A program made the translations under genes and the position numbers. 32,135 nt of DNA from Phallusia fumigata (lineage: Eukaryota > Chordata > Ascidiacea > Phlebobranchia > Ascidiidae), in NCBI GenBank assembly GCA_008931825.1, contig QXVZ01001644.1:1-32135 (forward strand), written 5' to 3'. The notes under the pieces are model-generated. The model was not told the origin of the DNA, did not search any database, and worked only from the letters and a program-made list of their open reading frames with translations. Each line of letters begins with the position of its first letter. Position 1 is the first letter of the stretch. Below, piece by piece: positions 1-12,800 of the stretch.

Positions 1-432
1 TGGTGCTACAAGGTCTTAAACCTGTGCTTGAAATCGTTTGGGCGTTACGATTGCCTCTTCGGTGTCACTAACAGCGCTAGTTGAATCATGAAGTTAATCG
101 ATTAGATCTAATTACAGATTTCTAAGGGAGGTGATGGGTTGCTAACATTAAAATATAGAATGCAGTGCTGTGTTTGTAGTTCAACGAGTAAAGTAAACTA
201 GTAAATCACTACAAGTCTCCGTTTTTTAAAACGTTTTTTTTTGTTCCAAGTGGTAGACGGTATAGCTTATCAGAAACACTGTGTGTTTGTGATGGTCGCC
301 ATTGCTTTGTATTTGTTGAGCAGAAAAAGGTAACTTTGCAAAACAACTTTCGCATTATTAAGTGTCAGCATCAGATGTTATTTGCGGCAAAAACAATAGT
401 ATTTTACGTTTTAATTGTCGCCAAGATAGATA
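1..432. repeat. Copy 1 of the intron 20 segment, ending at an N join
   Basis: Near-identical to 17747-18179 and ending abruptly at the N at 433, in the same orientation. The likely cause is the end of an allelic contig scaffolded upstream of the gene; a real upstream duplication of part of the MYPT gene is the alternative. It should not be read as the MYPT promoter without checking. Confidence 0.88.
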
Positions 433-433
433 N
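433..433. other. Assembly join (single N)
   Basis: Single ambiguous base at the end of the duplicated segment 1-432. Adjacency of the two sides is not assured. Confidence 0.85.
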
Positions 434-544
434 TTTTTAGTCGTGGATATTTATTACCCGGTCAATTTTTTTCGATCTGCGGAAAGTAATGCATATCGGA
501 AAGTAATTGGCCAGTAGAGAGCGGTAGAAATTTCCTTCCATTTC

Positions 545-626
545 AGACCAAGGGTGTGGGCACAATCTGGTAACTCCGGGTTGTTCAGCTGCAAGAGATC
601 GCTGGTTTGGAGTTTTCACTAACGCG
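545..626 (+). promoter_or_regulatory. Splice acceptor plus 5' UTR before the MYPT start (possible spliced-leader trans-splice site)
   Basis: A pyrimidine-rich tract ending in TTTCAG (AG at 545-546) sits 80 bases before the ATG at 627. Either an upstream non-coding exon is cis-spliced here, or, as is common in Ciona, a spliced leader is trans-spliced here. No upstream exon can be identified, because the assembly join at 433 breaks the sequence. The acceptor is seen; the trans-splicing is inference. Confidence 0.45.
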
Positions 627-875
627 ATGGATGGCAGCGGACGTCCCTTAACCGCAAAAGAAAAGCGACAGGAACAACTTAAACGTTGGGAAAACTCAGC
701 TACAGATAGTGAATCTGCTGTTTTAGCAAACTGGAATCCAAGAGTTAAGTTTGACGATGGTGCAGTCTTTTTGGCAGCTTGTTCCAGTGGCGATTTAAAA
801 GAAGTCGGAATTCTACTTAACAAAGGAGCGGATATAAACTTTGCCAACGTCGATGGGCTTACTGCTTTGCATCAG
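627..875 (+). CDS. PPP1R12A: MYPT exon 1: PP1-docking motif and first ankyrin repeat
   Basis: Residues 1-83, starting MDGSGRPLTAKEKR and ending in LTALHQ. It carries the basic QLKRW segment and the RVKF motif (39-42) followed by the DDGAVFLAACSSGD stretch that is nearly invariant in MYPT proteins. The donor is CAG|GTTGGT. The start is chosen because it gives the expected short N-terminal arm before the PP1 motif. Confidence 0.93.
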
Positions 876-3800
876 GTTGGTGTTGTTGGTGAAACATTGG
901 CATTTGGTAGTTATGTTACCAAAACAGCTTTCAAAAAATCCCACACTAGAAAATCTTTTTGCATTTGCCTTCTGCCTAAATGCTTGTGTTAGTGATAAAA
1001 GCTAGTAAATATACTGTTACATGCGACTGTTTTTTAAAAACACAATATGAATTTGGTAAATGAAAAAAATCTGCTGTTTGGCAATACTTGCAAATTTGAG
1101 GTTTGTGTTTTCTGACATACCATGATACTATTTTACTTGTTCAGTACATAATATATACTACTAAGCATTGAGCACATTGTTAAATGTCCTCACAATATAT
1201 ATATCTCCTGCACTTAGTAGGCTTTAACTAATTAGTTACTTAAATTAGAACAAACATGGAGTGTTTATTTAAGAGAGACAAGTCAAAGTACAAAACCAAA
1301 TCACTCTATGTGTACAAAAACACAAGTTGACACAAGCAATTATCTTGTCTCTTCTGTAACCAAATATATTATTTTCAATAGGCAGTTCATTTGACATCCT
1401 GCTTTTAGTTCTTGTTTTTGCATAATGTGTTTTTTTTTGTTTTACTGTGTTTTGTGTGCTGTTAGAAAACAGGTAAACAGACTAGTAAAGAATGCTGTTT
1501 ATAATGTACTGAGTTACAGATAATTTTTTGTGGGAAGATAATCTTATTTGATTTTGCAAAAAAATGCTCATGGTTGTTGCTGAAGCTAAAGTTAGACATA
1601 AGTAAAGTTTACCAGACAACGTTTGGCAAATATTTGGTGTCCAGTGTCATTTATGTTTACATCATTTTGTGCGGCAATATAGTACATTTCATTAAGTGAA
1701 ATGTATACAGTAACAATGATGCACTGAATATTAATAAAAGGTTGCATGATGAAGCAAGTAAAAACTTTCAATACATACAGTACATGTTATGTTTTACAAT
1801 TATGCCAAAACCTTTTTTTGCAATTTGGATAGCATGTTTGCTTGCTTTTAAGTTGATCACAACTTTAGATACATGTAGATTTTTTTGGTAGATACAGCTG
1901 TGAAAGTTTTTTTTATCTGATATTTACTTGGCCTAAAAAACTGTTTTACACTTTGCTAAGTTCTATTGCCCGTTGGTAGTTTGCCAAGTGTAAAGTCAAC
2001 AAGGGGTTTGTTGATGGACCACCAGAGATTTATGCCAAAAATGGTTCTAGATGTTGGGGAATATTTTTTATAAATTGACGTATTTCTCAGTCCTGTGCAT
2101 ACTGAAACATGATTCACCCCTTGTATTACAGGCTTGTATTGATGGCAACTTGGATGTAGTGGAATATTTGGTGCAACATGAGATTAACATAGACCAGGAA
2201 GACAATGAAGGTTGGACCCCATTACATGCTGCAGCATCATGTGGATACATGGAGATTGCCAGGTATGTCACTTTCAAATTGTTAAAACAATCCAGCCAAC
2301 CTTCTCCACATGCACTTGATGTATGTGTGGAATCGTATGTGTGTGCATGGCAGCCTTCGAACATGCCAGGTTTAAATTTGTATGGTTTGACCCTTTATTG
2401 TAATAATGATTTCTTATTAGTTATGCTTTCTTGTGATGTATACATGTTGTATTATGATCCAATAGTTTTAATCTGGGCCATTTTCATCTGTGAAGACAAA
2501 GCTGGTACAAGGCAGTTTTAGAACAAATTGTGTTTTACACTATTTGAATGTCAGCTTACTTTATTTCCAACAGAGATTTAATTTTATTTCATTTTAATGT
2601 TGAAAGTTTACAAATCTGCATAATGTGTAACACAACATAGTTGTTAACATTACCGACATTTATACACATGTATAAATGCTGAAAAGTTGAAAATATTTTT
2701 ATTCATTCAAAATGCACAATAAAATTGGTCTAAATAAATATTGACAAAGCTTGGAAGTGCATGCAAGTATCCTTATAAATTTATGATATGGCCGGCTTTG
2801 TTTAATACACAGATATGTAAAAAAATGTGACCAGATCTAAGTGTTTTAATTTAAGATGTTCCAAATTTACACACATGTATGTAAGATTACAAATCCATTG
2901 TAATTTTTGTGTCAATAAGATTTGTGGCATTATCAAACACTTTGTTTAGTTGCAAACACATTACTTTGGATTTTGGTCATGGTGATTTACTCACAGTTTT
3001 TATGGTGTAATGTGCAGTGTTGTTACTGTGACAACTATATGGTGTGTGGAGATTTATGAAAAGTCTATTGCTGGGGCAGCAGCATACCCAATCCCATTTA
3101 TAATCAGCTAAGTCAAAGATAAACATGAGCGAGCAGGAGGCTGAAAGGGCGCTGTAAATAACCATGATGTAAGTGCCATTCTATCTCATCAGCTGCATTA
3201 ACCCTGTCACAGACGTGGCTACATGAAGCATGCAGCCAAGACTGGTAAAGGACAAAGCTTTGTCTTGCGTGTAATTGATTCGTTTGACTGTCTGTCAAAT
3301 TTTGTAGAAATTATTTCCTTCCACAAGACCTTAAGTTTACTCCCTATGCCACCACTGTATATATCATTGTCTTAGTGTAAAACGATGTTACTAGCCCACA
3401 ATGTTACCTGCGTGTTAGTATAATATTGTTGGTTGGTAGTGTGATGTTATCTGAACGGCAAGTGACGTGCCGTTGGGTACATGGAGGTCGAAATATAGTC
3501 GACTGAATCGCGTGTGTGTTACACCGTGTTATATCGGCAGACACTGGCGCAGTGGAATGCCAAACGTCCGAGCGTTAGCGCGCTGCTGATTAGCTAATAT
3601 ATGTGACAGCAGTAGTAAGCTGGGGCCTGTTGTGAAGGCTCACTGCGCCGCTATTGATCTGTCATCACGCGTGACCGCCTGAAGAGATTGCTTGGATCTG
3701 ATCGTTGGCCATCTTATCGCCAGTCCAACCAACGTCACTCGCCCTCGTAGCCGCTGTGATGGCGATTGTTCACACTTGATTGTGTGGCAGTTGTTGTTTG

Positions 3801-6800
3801 CTGTCGCTGCGGCGAGTGACCATCGAAGCTGGAAGTATTTCAAGGGCTGCATTCCATTTCCCGGCGTGAACTTTGCCTTTGTTGCAGATGACACAGCTTT
3901 CGCGCACTCGCGTGTTTGATTGTTACGTCGGTAATCCACAACGCTTTTGTGTGTGTGGCTGTTTTGATTGATCAAGGACAAACCCGACTCGAACGTATCG
4001 TAACGGTTTTGTCCTGCGCTAATTCATTACCACGGGCCATGTTATAAGGCAACGCATGTAGCGCGCGTTTAATTATAAGAAACTGGTAGTTGCCAGTTTT
4101 CGTCCCACAGTGTGGTATGCCTGTGAAGAAGCGCCGACGCTCTGATAAATACCAAGGTGCCCTGCTATTAGGTCGTTTCCGCCCCGTCTCCCACCGTACG
4201 CCATTCATATATCTCCTCTCACTCGCTGTCCAGCCAAGGCGACCCTGTAAATTGCCACAGGCGCGTATGTGCTGCATGCGTCGTCGCGATGCAATTTTGG
4301 CGCTAGAATGTTGCTCGGCCCGACGTAACTCAGCGCCCAACCAAGCACTTAAACGACACGGTTGATGCGTCCAGCATTAGTTCGCGTCTTGCTGTGCATA
4401 CTTTTTGCCCGTGGTGGCTCTTGAACTGTCGTAGCTTGACCTTTCCTTTACGGTTTTGATCTGTAACTGGCTGTGACCACACATATATATTTCAACCATT
4501 GCTTTAGGTTACCCAGGAAAATACGCTTTGTTGCCTTATCCTGGAGATTTTGTTCCTTAAATAAGGTTGATTAATTTACTTTTATGGTGCATATAAATAC
4601 AAATCTGTGAACTGTACAAACCTGTATTCATTAGGTTGTAAATAAAGCCTTTGCCGGATTCAGTTTTATGTACACAGTGAATGTTTATTTGCAATAGATT
4701 TTATTGAAACTCAATTGAGTTTAATCGGACACTGTCACCACAGTGTTTTGACCAAATATGGGCATATGGCTGTGATGGTAAAATGTTGCAAGTTGCATTA
4801 CCTGATAGTGTCATTTACACAGGAAAATACATAAAAGTGAATTCCATGCACCTTTTCTTATCAATTACTGGTATGTACTATTCACATGACATGCACCACA
4901 AGAATATATTACATGTGGATAAAAGGCAGCACTGCTACTCCCATTGTAAAAAATCATGTAATACAAATGTAATGCATTGTCTGCAATGTATGTATTTTTG
5001 TTACTTATTATTTTTGATATTTGTGATGCAGCATTAATAAAAGTGTATCATTCACTTTTTAGATATCTGGTTACTAATGGAGCTAATGTTGCTGCAGTCA
5101 ACTCTGAGGGAGAAGTTCCCCTTGACATTGCAGAGGAAGATGATATGGCTGAATTTCTGCAACAAGAAATTGACAACCAAGGTGGGAGTTTAATTTCATA
5201 CAGCTAAGCAGATCACTTTTGTATGGAGTATTTTTGGCAGATCTTGTTTTTTGCTATATTTGTACAGAAAGCTACGAAAAAAAGTAGGTAAGCATCTTGA
5301 TTAGCAATTAAAGGCCACTCAGACATTAAATCCATTAGGCAACTGTGTCACATGGCAGCTATTTATTATCCAGACCTATGAGGGAACACCATTACTTGAA
5401 ACATGTTGTTGTTAAAATGGTACTTTACAATTTTAAGCAGGCCATTTATCCTGTCCAAGTATACTTGATATATATCAGCCTACAGCTGTACTAAATGCTC
5501 TTATAACTCTTTCCCAGGTTTGGATATTGAAGCAGCCCGCAATCAAGAGCGTGAAGTAATGGTCAATGATGCCACACAGTACCGCAATGCATGTATAAGT
5601 GGAGAAAAGCCAATCTTACCAAGGCATCCAAAATCTGGGGCTACTGCTCTGCATGTTGCTGCTGCTAAAGGCTACATAGATGCCATAAGGTTAAACCAGC
5701 TTTAAATACTATATGTTGCTAATGTATTTTGCAACAATGTACCTAAACATTAGATTTTAAATGGGAAAATTGTGTAACCTCATGCTGTGTTTAAAACTGT
5801 CTTAGATTTTCTCTTCTTTGGCATAAAGGGTCTCCTAAAGTTGATCATGCTGTTTCATTTTTGCAACATTCTTACACCTAAGTGTTAATAGTAATGCAAC
5901 TATGTTAAAATATGTGCATGCTGCAGGGTAGTCTATGAATTTGAAATATTGTTCTAAATTTATCAAGTTAAAGTGTTTCATGTATGTTTTGTGTTGTTGC
6001 AGAATACTTTTACAAGCTGGTGTCAGTCCAAACGTTCAAGATAACGATGGCTGGACTCCCTTACATGCAGCATCACATTGGTCTCAGCAGGAGGCTGCAA
6101 AACTTCTGGCTGATCGCTCTGCAAACTTTAACATTAGGAGTAAATTGGTAGGGCTGCTTTCTGTAACCATTTAAAAATCTAAACTACTTGGTAAAAACTT
6201 TGGTAAAATGTCTCCAATTTAAAGCATATGGTACATTTGGTCTAATATCTTGTCACTTATAATATGAGACATCCAAGATGATATCTTGTTAAATTGACGG
6301 TACATAGTGTGTGTGCAAATTTTGTTGTTTAATGTACTTTGATGCAAAAAACAGTTTCTTTTATGTCCCATAGAATATTTATCCAAGGTTTACAAACATC
6401 CTGTATATAAACCTGTTTCTAAGACTGATAGATGTTTGCAGGGGCAAACTCCATCTGATGTTGCTGATGAGGAAATGCTGGAATACTTGCGTGACCTTAA
6501 AAAACAACAGGGTGAAAGGGTATGTAAGCTAAGTTTTACCTTGGTAAAATGTGACCTTCAATTTGGTTGTGTTTTTAGAAATCCCATTCACTCATTGAAA
6601 GTCCTCCATCGCCAACTAAAGGTGTAAACAAGTAAGTTGTTTGTATGTTGTGGTAGAATTAATATATATGTTAAGAGGGCATTGTTAATTCTTTGTTTAC
6701 CAAGACATGTACATCTTTAAAAACTATATCTTTAAATGCAAACTATTTGATATAAAGTACATTCAATAAACATATTTTCCTTTGGGTCAGCACAGATTTT

Positions 6801-9800
6801 GTACAATTATGCTTTTNTACCAAGACATGTACATCTTTAAAAACTATACCTTTAAATGCAAACTATTTGATATCTGGGGAAAGTACATTCAATAAACATA
6901 TTTACCTTTGGGTCAGCACAGATTTTGTACAATTATGCTTTTATTGTATTGCTACACTGTCCATTTTATTCAGGGCTTTTGACAATGCTGCAGAACTAAA
7001 TGACCAGTCAAAAAGTCGAGACAACTCACTGAAACCACAGTCCATCTCGAAACACAGTGATGAAGTAAGTTCTTCCTCTGATGATGATGCAGAAGACTCC
7101 ACATCGTCAAGTGAAGTTGCCTTATCTAAAACTAGCAAACTACCTGTGGAAAAGCCCCAAAAAGTTGAAAATAATGTCGATCATGGCCGACCACCCCTCG
7201 GACTATCTCGGGCTGGCTCCTCAGATACCGTGAACTTACGAAGCAGGGAAAACAATGAAAATGCCACTAAACTGGTCCAGAGTGCATCTGGTGGCAATGT
7301 ATCGAGTGTTGGTCTGCGAAGATCCACCCGACCCTCTTCTTTACACTTCCCTTCTTCCTCAGCACAAAAAGAAGTGCGCCCATCTGTGATGAGCGCCAAC
7401 AGTATATCAAACAACCGACCTGTTGCAACCACCCAACCTATTCAGGCTTCAGTAAGTTCAAAATGTTTGATAGTATTTGGACCTTGAAATGAGACGATGT
7501 TAATTGTTGGTTTAAATCTAAGTTTTGATAAAGGGTTCACACTTTCAAGATACATATTGTGTAAAAAAAACATTTCCAAATATTTTTGCTTGCACATGGA
7601 AATTAAATGAGTTGTAAAAAACAATAATGATCCACAAAGTGATGTCAAAGCAGTTAGGTTATAAAATTTATTTGCTACTGTTTCATTTGTGTGGATCTAA
7701 CTCTTAACACCTCCCAGAGGCAAACAATGTTTTGTTGTTTAACCAAAACCTATCTTAATTGAACAGAGGTCTAGAAATGGACCTGGTGTGACACCAGGGA
7801 CCCCAACTGAAAGAAACCCAGACATCAAAGAGGGTGCCCCAGATACATGGAGATCAGGTAAGTTTTATTTAAATTGGGGACCATATTTTTGAGTTGTGGC
7901 TATAAAATATTCAGATGTTGTCTATACCTACTTGAATTGCATTTCGTTCACTCAAGATTCTTGCTTTCAATTTTGTTGGCACAATTTTAATATGCCATAA
8001 TTTTCTGTGCATAATATAATCTGAAGAGGTTGTTGACGTTGCAGTGCTTAAAACCTTTTGCAGTGGGAAACTATATTTTTCAGTGAGACAGTTACTCACA
8101 TGAAAAACATATGACCTTCTTTGCAGTGAAGACCTTTTAATGTAAAAGTTACAACCTATTTTTGCATTTGTAGGCCTAAGAAAAACCAGTAGTTTCGATG
8201 AGAAAAAGAAAGTGGTTCAGCGAACTACAAGCAGCTCATCACGAAGCCAACTTGACACTGACAAAATCCCAACAGGCCTGGTATCAAAATCAACTGAGGA
8301 CTTTTCACATAAAAAGGTTTGAACATGAAAGTTTTTCAAAAAGCTTTTAAAGCATGCTGGCTGTAATTATGCCCAACAGGCTTAACAATTTGGCTAAACG
8401 GTATTTGTTGTCCCAAAGCATTTGGCACATCAGTCGTAGTACTTCCTGTCAGTTTCTCTGCATTTACTACCTTGTTTGTTGTGTCATATTATGTTTGACG
8501 AGATATTACCAGAACTGTTGAATACCAAGCATTTGTAAGCTTTCAGTGGATTGCTGTTTTTTGGAAAAATACATGAACATCCTCTTAGATGCAAAGTAAT
8601 CTACATCTACATTTGCATTTTGTTAGACTGACATCCAGACGGCAAGAGTGGCACCAATTCTTGATGCAAGAACCACAAATAAAAGTCGCAAGGACTCAGA
8701 ACAAGAAAGCTCAGGGTAAGATGGTAAAACATACAAATTGCTGTTAAAGTTGCTATGTACTAATATTGATGATTTTTATGGAATGAGTGTGACCTTGTAA
8801 AATCGTTTGTAAACTTTACAGATACCAACGCTCAAGTTCCTATCGAAAGTATGGAACTGATTCTGCTCAAACATCTTCTGTGTCTGCTCCAACATTTAAA
8901 AGAAGGTACAAATACACTACCACTGTGTGCTGTTTAATTTTTGTTTAAAGTTGTAAGCTTCATAGTTAATTTCTAAGCTTATTTTTTTCACAAAATACTC
9001 AACCTTTGTCATAAATTGATGAAATTTTAATCACTTGTATTTGTGGGTCAAAACACAACCATACAAGGCATTGTTTAAATATGTGTATATATAGTGTTTT
9101 TATTAAACACTTGTAGCATCTCATACAAAAAAGCGGTGGGCCGAACTACTAGCACTGATATTTCTGAGCCTTCGCTCTTGCTTAACCGTGGTGTAACAAA
9201 AAGGTACCAGTAGTGAATCTGGACTGTCTTTTCCTAAATGCTCGACCGTGATGCAATGTAGAGTTTTATGGTGTTTTTGCTATTTGATTTTTATGACAAA
9301 TTTCGTCGAATGTTTTGGTTTAAAAGTGAATGTTAGAAAGTTACATCTCTGATGTGTTAGGTTATATGCATGATTTGAATTTAACACAGAGGGCAAAAAC
9401 ATCAGCCCGAATAGTTGTTGAGTTTCCTAACAGTCTATACAGTTTGATTTTTGTTCAGTTTATTTACCTTGCTAACATATTGACACATGCCTGTAAAAGA
9501 CCCATACTGCTGCTTATTGAATCAAGAACGTTTAGGTTAATATAACATGCTGGGGCAACTGCATTTCACATTTATTTGTAGATCCAGGGATAGGGTTTAA
9601 TTTTTTTACCTATCATAACCCTAAACTCACTTTGTGCACCTTTCTTTAGTAGCTTAAACCTTACTTTACAAGTAAATAAATAAAGATTTGTAGAGTACCT
9701 AAACCTTATCATGTTTGCTAGTTTTTGGTGCCTTTTTGCTTTTTTGGTGTGCATGTCGGACAGTTATTAGCATTTTTGGTAGAAATTTTATGCAATCTGT

Positions 9801-12800
9801 CCTGATACTTTTTTAGCCTTCTGGTTTGATTTCTTCATTGAAAAGGCACATGTTAGTGGTAAAATGAAACCAATTGCATGAAAAGAGGATAGCCACAACA
9901 ATTATTTTAATATCTGGCAATCCTAACTTTTTCATACATCAACAGTGCTGATGAAAATGATGGCAACACGACTTCTGCTACAGGCCAGTCCACAGAAGCA
10001 AACACCACAAGTGCAGGGTATGTGCAATTTGTTTCTATGTCAGCCAAAAATCCTAGTATTTTTTGCACAACAATCCAGTTAAGCTTTGCTCTTTCTGATT
10101 TGTCCACATCTGCTATGGGATTCTTCTGAAAAGCACTAAAATTCATAAATGCAGAATTTTTCTGCCAGTTGGAAAAAATAACTAAACGCTTAGGTTTAGG
10201 GACTTGAACAGGAAAATAACTCTTTTACTGTCTTTGTTCCCACTACTCTTGCTGCAAGGTGTTGCATTCAGTGCTTTGGTAACAACTAACAATTCATCTT
10301 TTTGTTGTCACTGCAAACACATCTTTTTGCTACAGGGATCAGTCGAAGCCTGATAGAAGAAGATCCCATCTTCAACCAGTGAGAGATGAAGAAGCTGAAG
10401 CTCAGAGAAAAGCTAGATCGAGAAGAGAAAGGCAGTCGCGAAGATCCACACAGGGTGTTACACTTGGTAAGTGACCACAATATCTGCATTAAACCCATAG
10501 TTTCGTTCGCATTCTTAATAATTTTGTATTTAAGATGTGTATGAAGAAGCAAAGAGGCAAATTGAGAACATGAAGCAAGAGAGAGAGTCATCGGGCAGTG
10601 CTAGTACTACCACAACTGCAAAACAAAGTGATTCAACTGATAGTGCTATCTCATCTGAAATTACCAAAATACCTCACAATGTTAGTAAATTCTTTCACAG
10701 TTTTTGTGGATAAATATATTTTTTCATTCAATATTGTGTATTTTAGAAACATGTTTCTAATACAAATATAATGTGTTATATAGAGTCATTTGCCTGTTTA
10801 AATCCATGTCCATTATTAGTTAAATATATTTATGATTTATCTCTTGGTTGCATTTCAGGATTCTGTGCCTTTGAATTTAAATTGGCGTCATTCTGCAACC
10901 CACACATCAGCATCATCCACTAGTTTGCACCCCAAGGCTGTAACTCTGCCCTCCAGTTATGTCCCTTCAAGTGAACGAGTGAAAGTTTCACCCAGGACTG
11001 CTGCAGTAAACAGTGGTTCATCTGTGCCCAGTATCACCTTGAATGATGATATAGAAAAGGCTAGCAATCCTCTGTTAGGTACTGATTTCAAGTGTGCTAT
11101 CTTCTGTTGCACTTGATAAAATTTATTATCTATATTACGCTGTATTAAAAAACATATTTATTTCTTAATTTTCTGCTTTAGGAAATAAAATTTGCATCTG
11201 TTTTCCCATTGAGGGCAGCTGTAGTATTTGTATTGTCATTGAAATTTCCCATCAATAAGACTACCTACACATAATACATTTTGCAACCAAATCAATACAG
11301 ACATTTAGCTAAACTATGATCCATAAATAATCTTCCATTTTTAGATGTTGAAGATGATGGTGATGCAAGGAATGATGCAACCCCAGCTGGCCAATCTCCG
11401 TCAGCCAAGAAATCTGCTGCACAACAAAGAAGGCGGCAGAGAAAAGACAGAAGATCAACAGGTCTGCCGGATCTACCTCCGGACGCAAATGCTGATGTAA
11501 GTGGCAAGATTCAAGAAGCTGATAGTACAGATAGGGCTGTAGGTTCCACAGGTAAAAGTAGAAGAATAGCTGGGGATGCGGACACCTACAGGAAGATTGC
11601 AAGTCGCATTGAAGCGATGAAGAGGGCCCAAGCCAAAGCGTCTGATTCTGATGAAGACAATGCATCGCGAGTTTACCCAATAAAGCCGCATGGTAGCCCA
11701 CGGATTTCTAGCCGGGGTAAACTGAGATCCAATGTCAAAGTGAGCTCTGCCCCTGGGACTGTCAGCATGAGGCGCAAAGAGGCTGATGGTAAAGATGGTG
11801 ATGATGAAGAAAAACACAAAGCCCTAGTTGCTCGCCTCACACAAAAACTGAAGCGCCACTCAGTGGATGAAACACAAGACAGTAACCTGCCTGAAGAAAC
11901 AAAAGACAACAAAGAACCTTTTGGCCCCCATGGTGACCAAAATACTGCACTTAAAACAAGTGTGGAAGTACTTGTTCATGACAAACAGAATATGGCGACT
12001 GGTGATGGTAAAACCCATTGCGATATAAATGTAGTACCAAAGGAAGAAATTAGTGCCAAAAACATTTCACCAAAATCAAACCAGCCAAGCTTTGTTGACA
12101 TGTTTGCAGCGAAACCACAAAGTGAAGAAAATACCCAGTCATGTGAAAACCCTGTTAGTTCCCTCAAAGCAGATGCTGCTTTTTGTGAAGATAATAAAAA
12201 TCCTACCCCTGTGGTTGCAACTGTTAAAGAAACAATAGTTGATGAATCAATTGAAACTGAAGTGTCTGAAATGAGGCACAGGCGCCTTCAAAACCCAGAG
12301 CAAAATGCCACAAGCACATCTACAAATCCACCTGCAAATGAGAAGACTCTGCTTCTCAGCAATACCCCCAAATCAGTTGAAAGTGTAGAACAAACTGTAG
12401 ATGACAGTGGTAAAACATCCAGACATAACAGTACTGCAATGAGAAGGGTTTGCGGCTGTGCTTGTTTCCTCAGCTGTTTCATTGCATTCTGTTCCCTGTG
12501 GAAATGTTGGTCAGATTAGTGTCAACACTTCATGTTGGGTGATGGTGATGGCGGTGTAATTGGCTGGTTAGATTTTTGCATCCCAAAATGGTTTTCCACT
12601 ATAAGAAGATAGCAAACAATTAAATGCCAAGCAAATTTGTAAATATGTGCTATTTAATTAAAAAAGCTTTAAATTTTGTGTTGCATTTTATAGTACAACA
12701 ATATAACCTGATTATAATTATACTCTACCACCTATTATAAGGCTTTGTTGCAAATATATCTTTTGTTGCATGTACATGTTCCTCTGAAAAGCGTTTGTGC

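Noticed and set aside
437..847. 136-codon minus-strand frame over MYPT exon 1
   Set aside because: It is antisense to a strongly conserved exon and has no recognisable content.
3692..3919. 75-codon open frame on the + strand in intron 2
   Set aside because: No recognisable domain, no matching splice borders, and it lies in a CG-rich stretch where stops are rare by chance.
4090..4365. 91-codon open frame, with an overlapping frame on the opposite strand
   Set aside because: Both strands are open in the same CG-rich block; the composition explains it and no domain is visible.
6700..6940. Tandem repeat or mobile element in intron 7
   Set aside because: The N exactly between the copies and their allele-like differences point to an assembly artefact instead.
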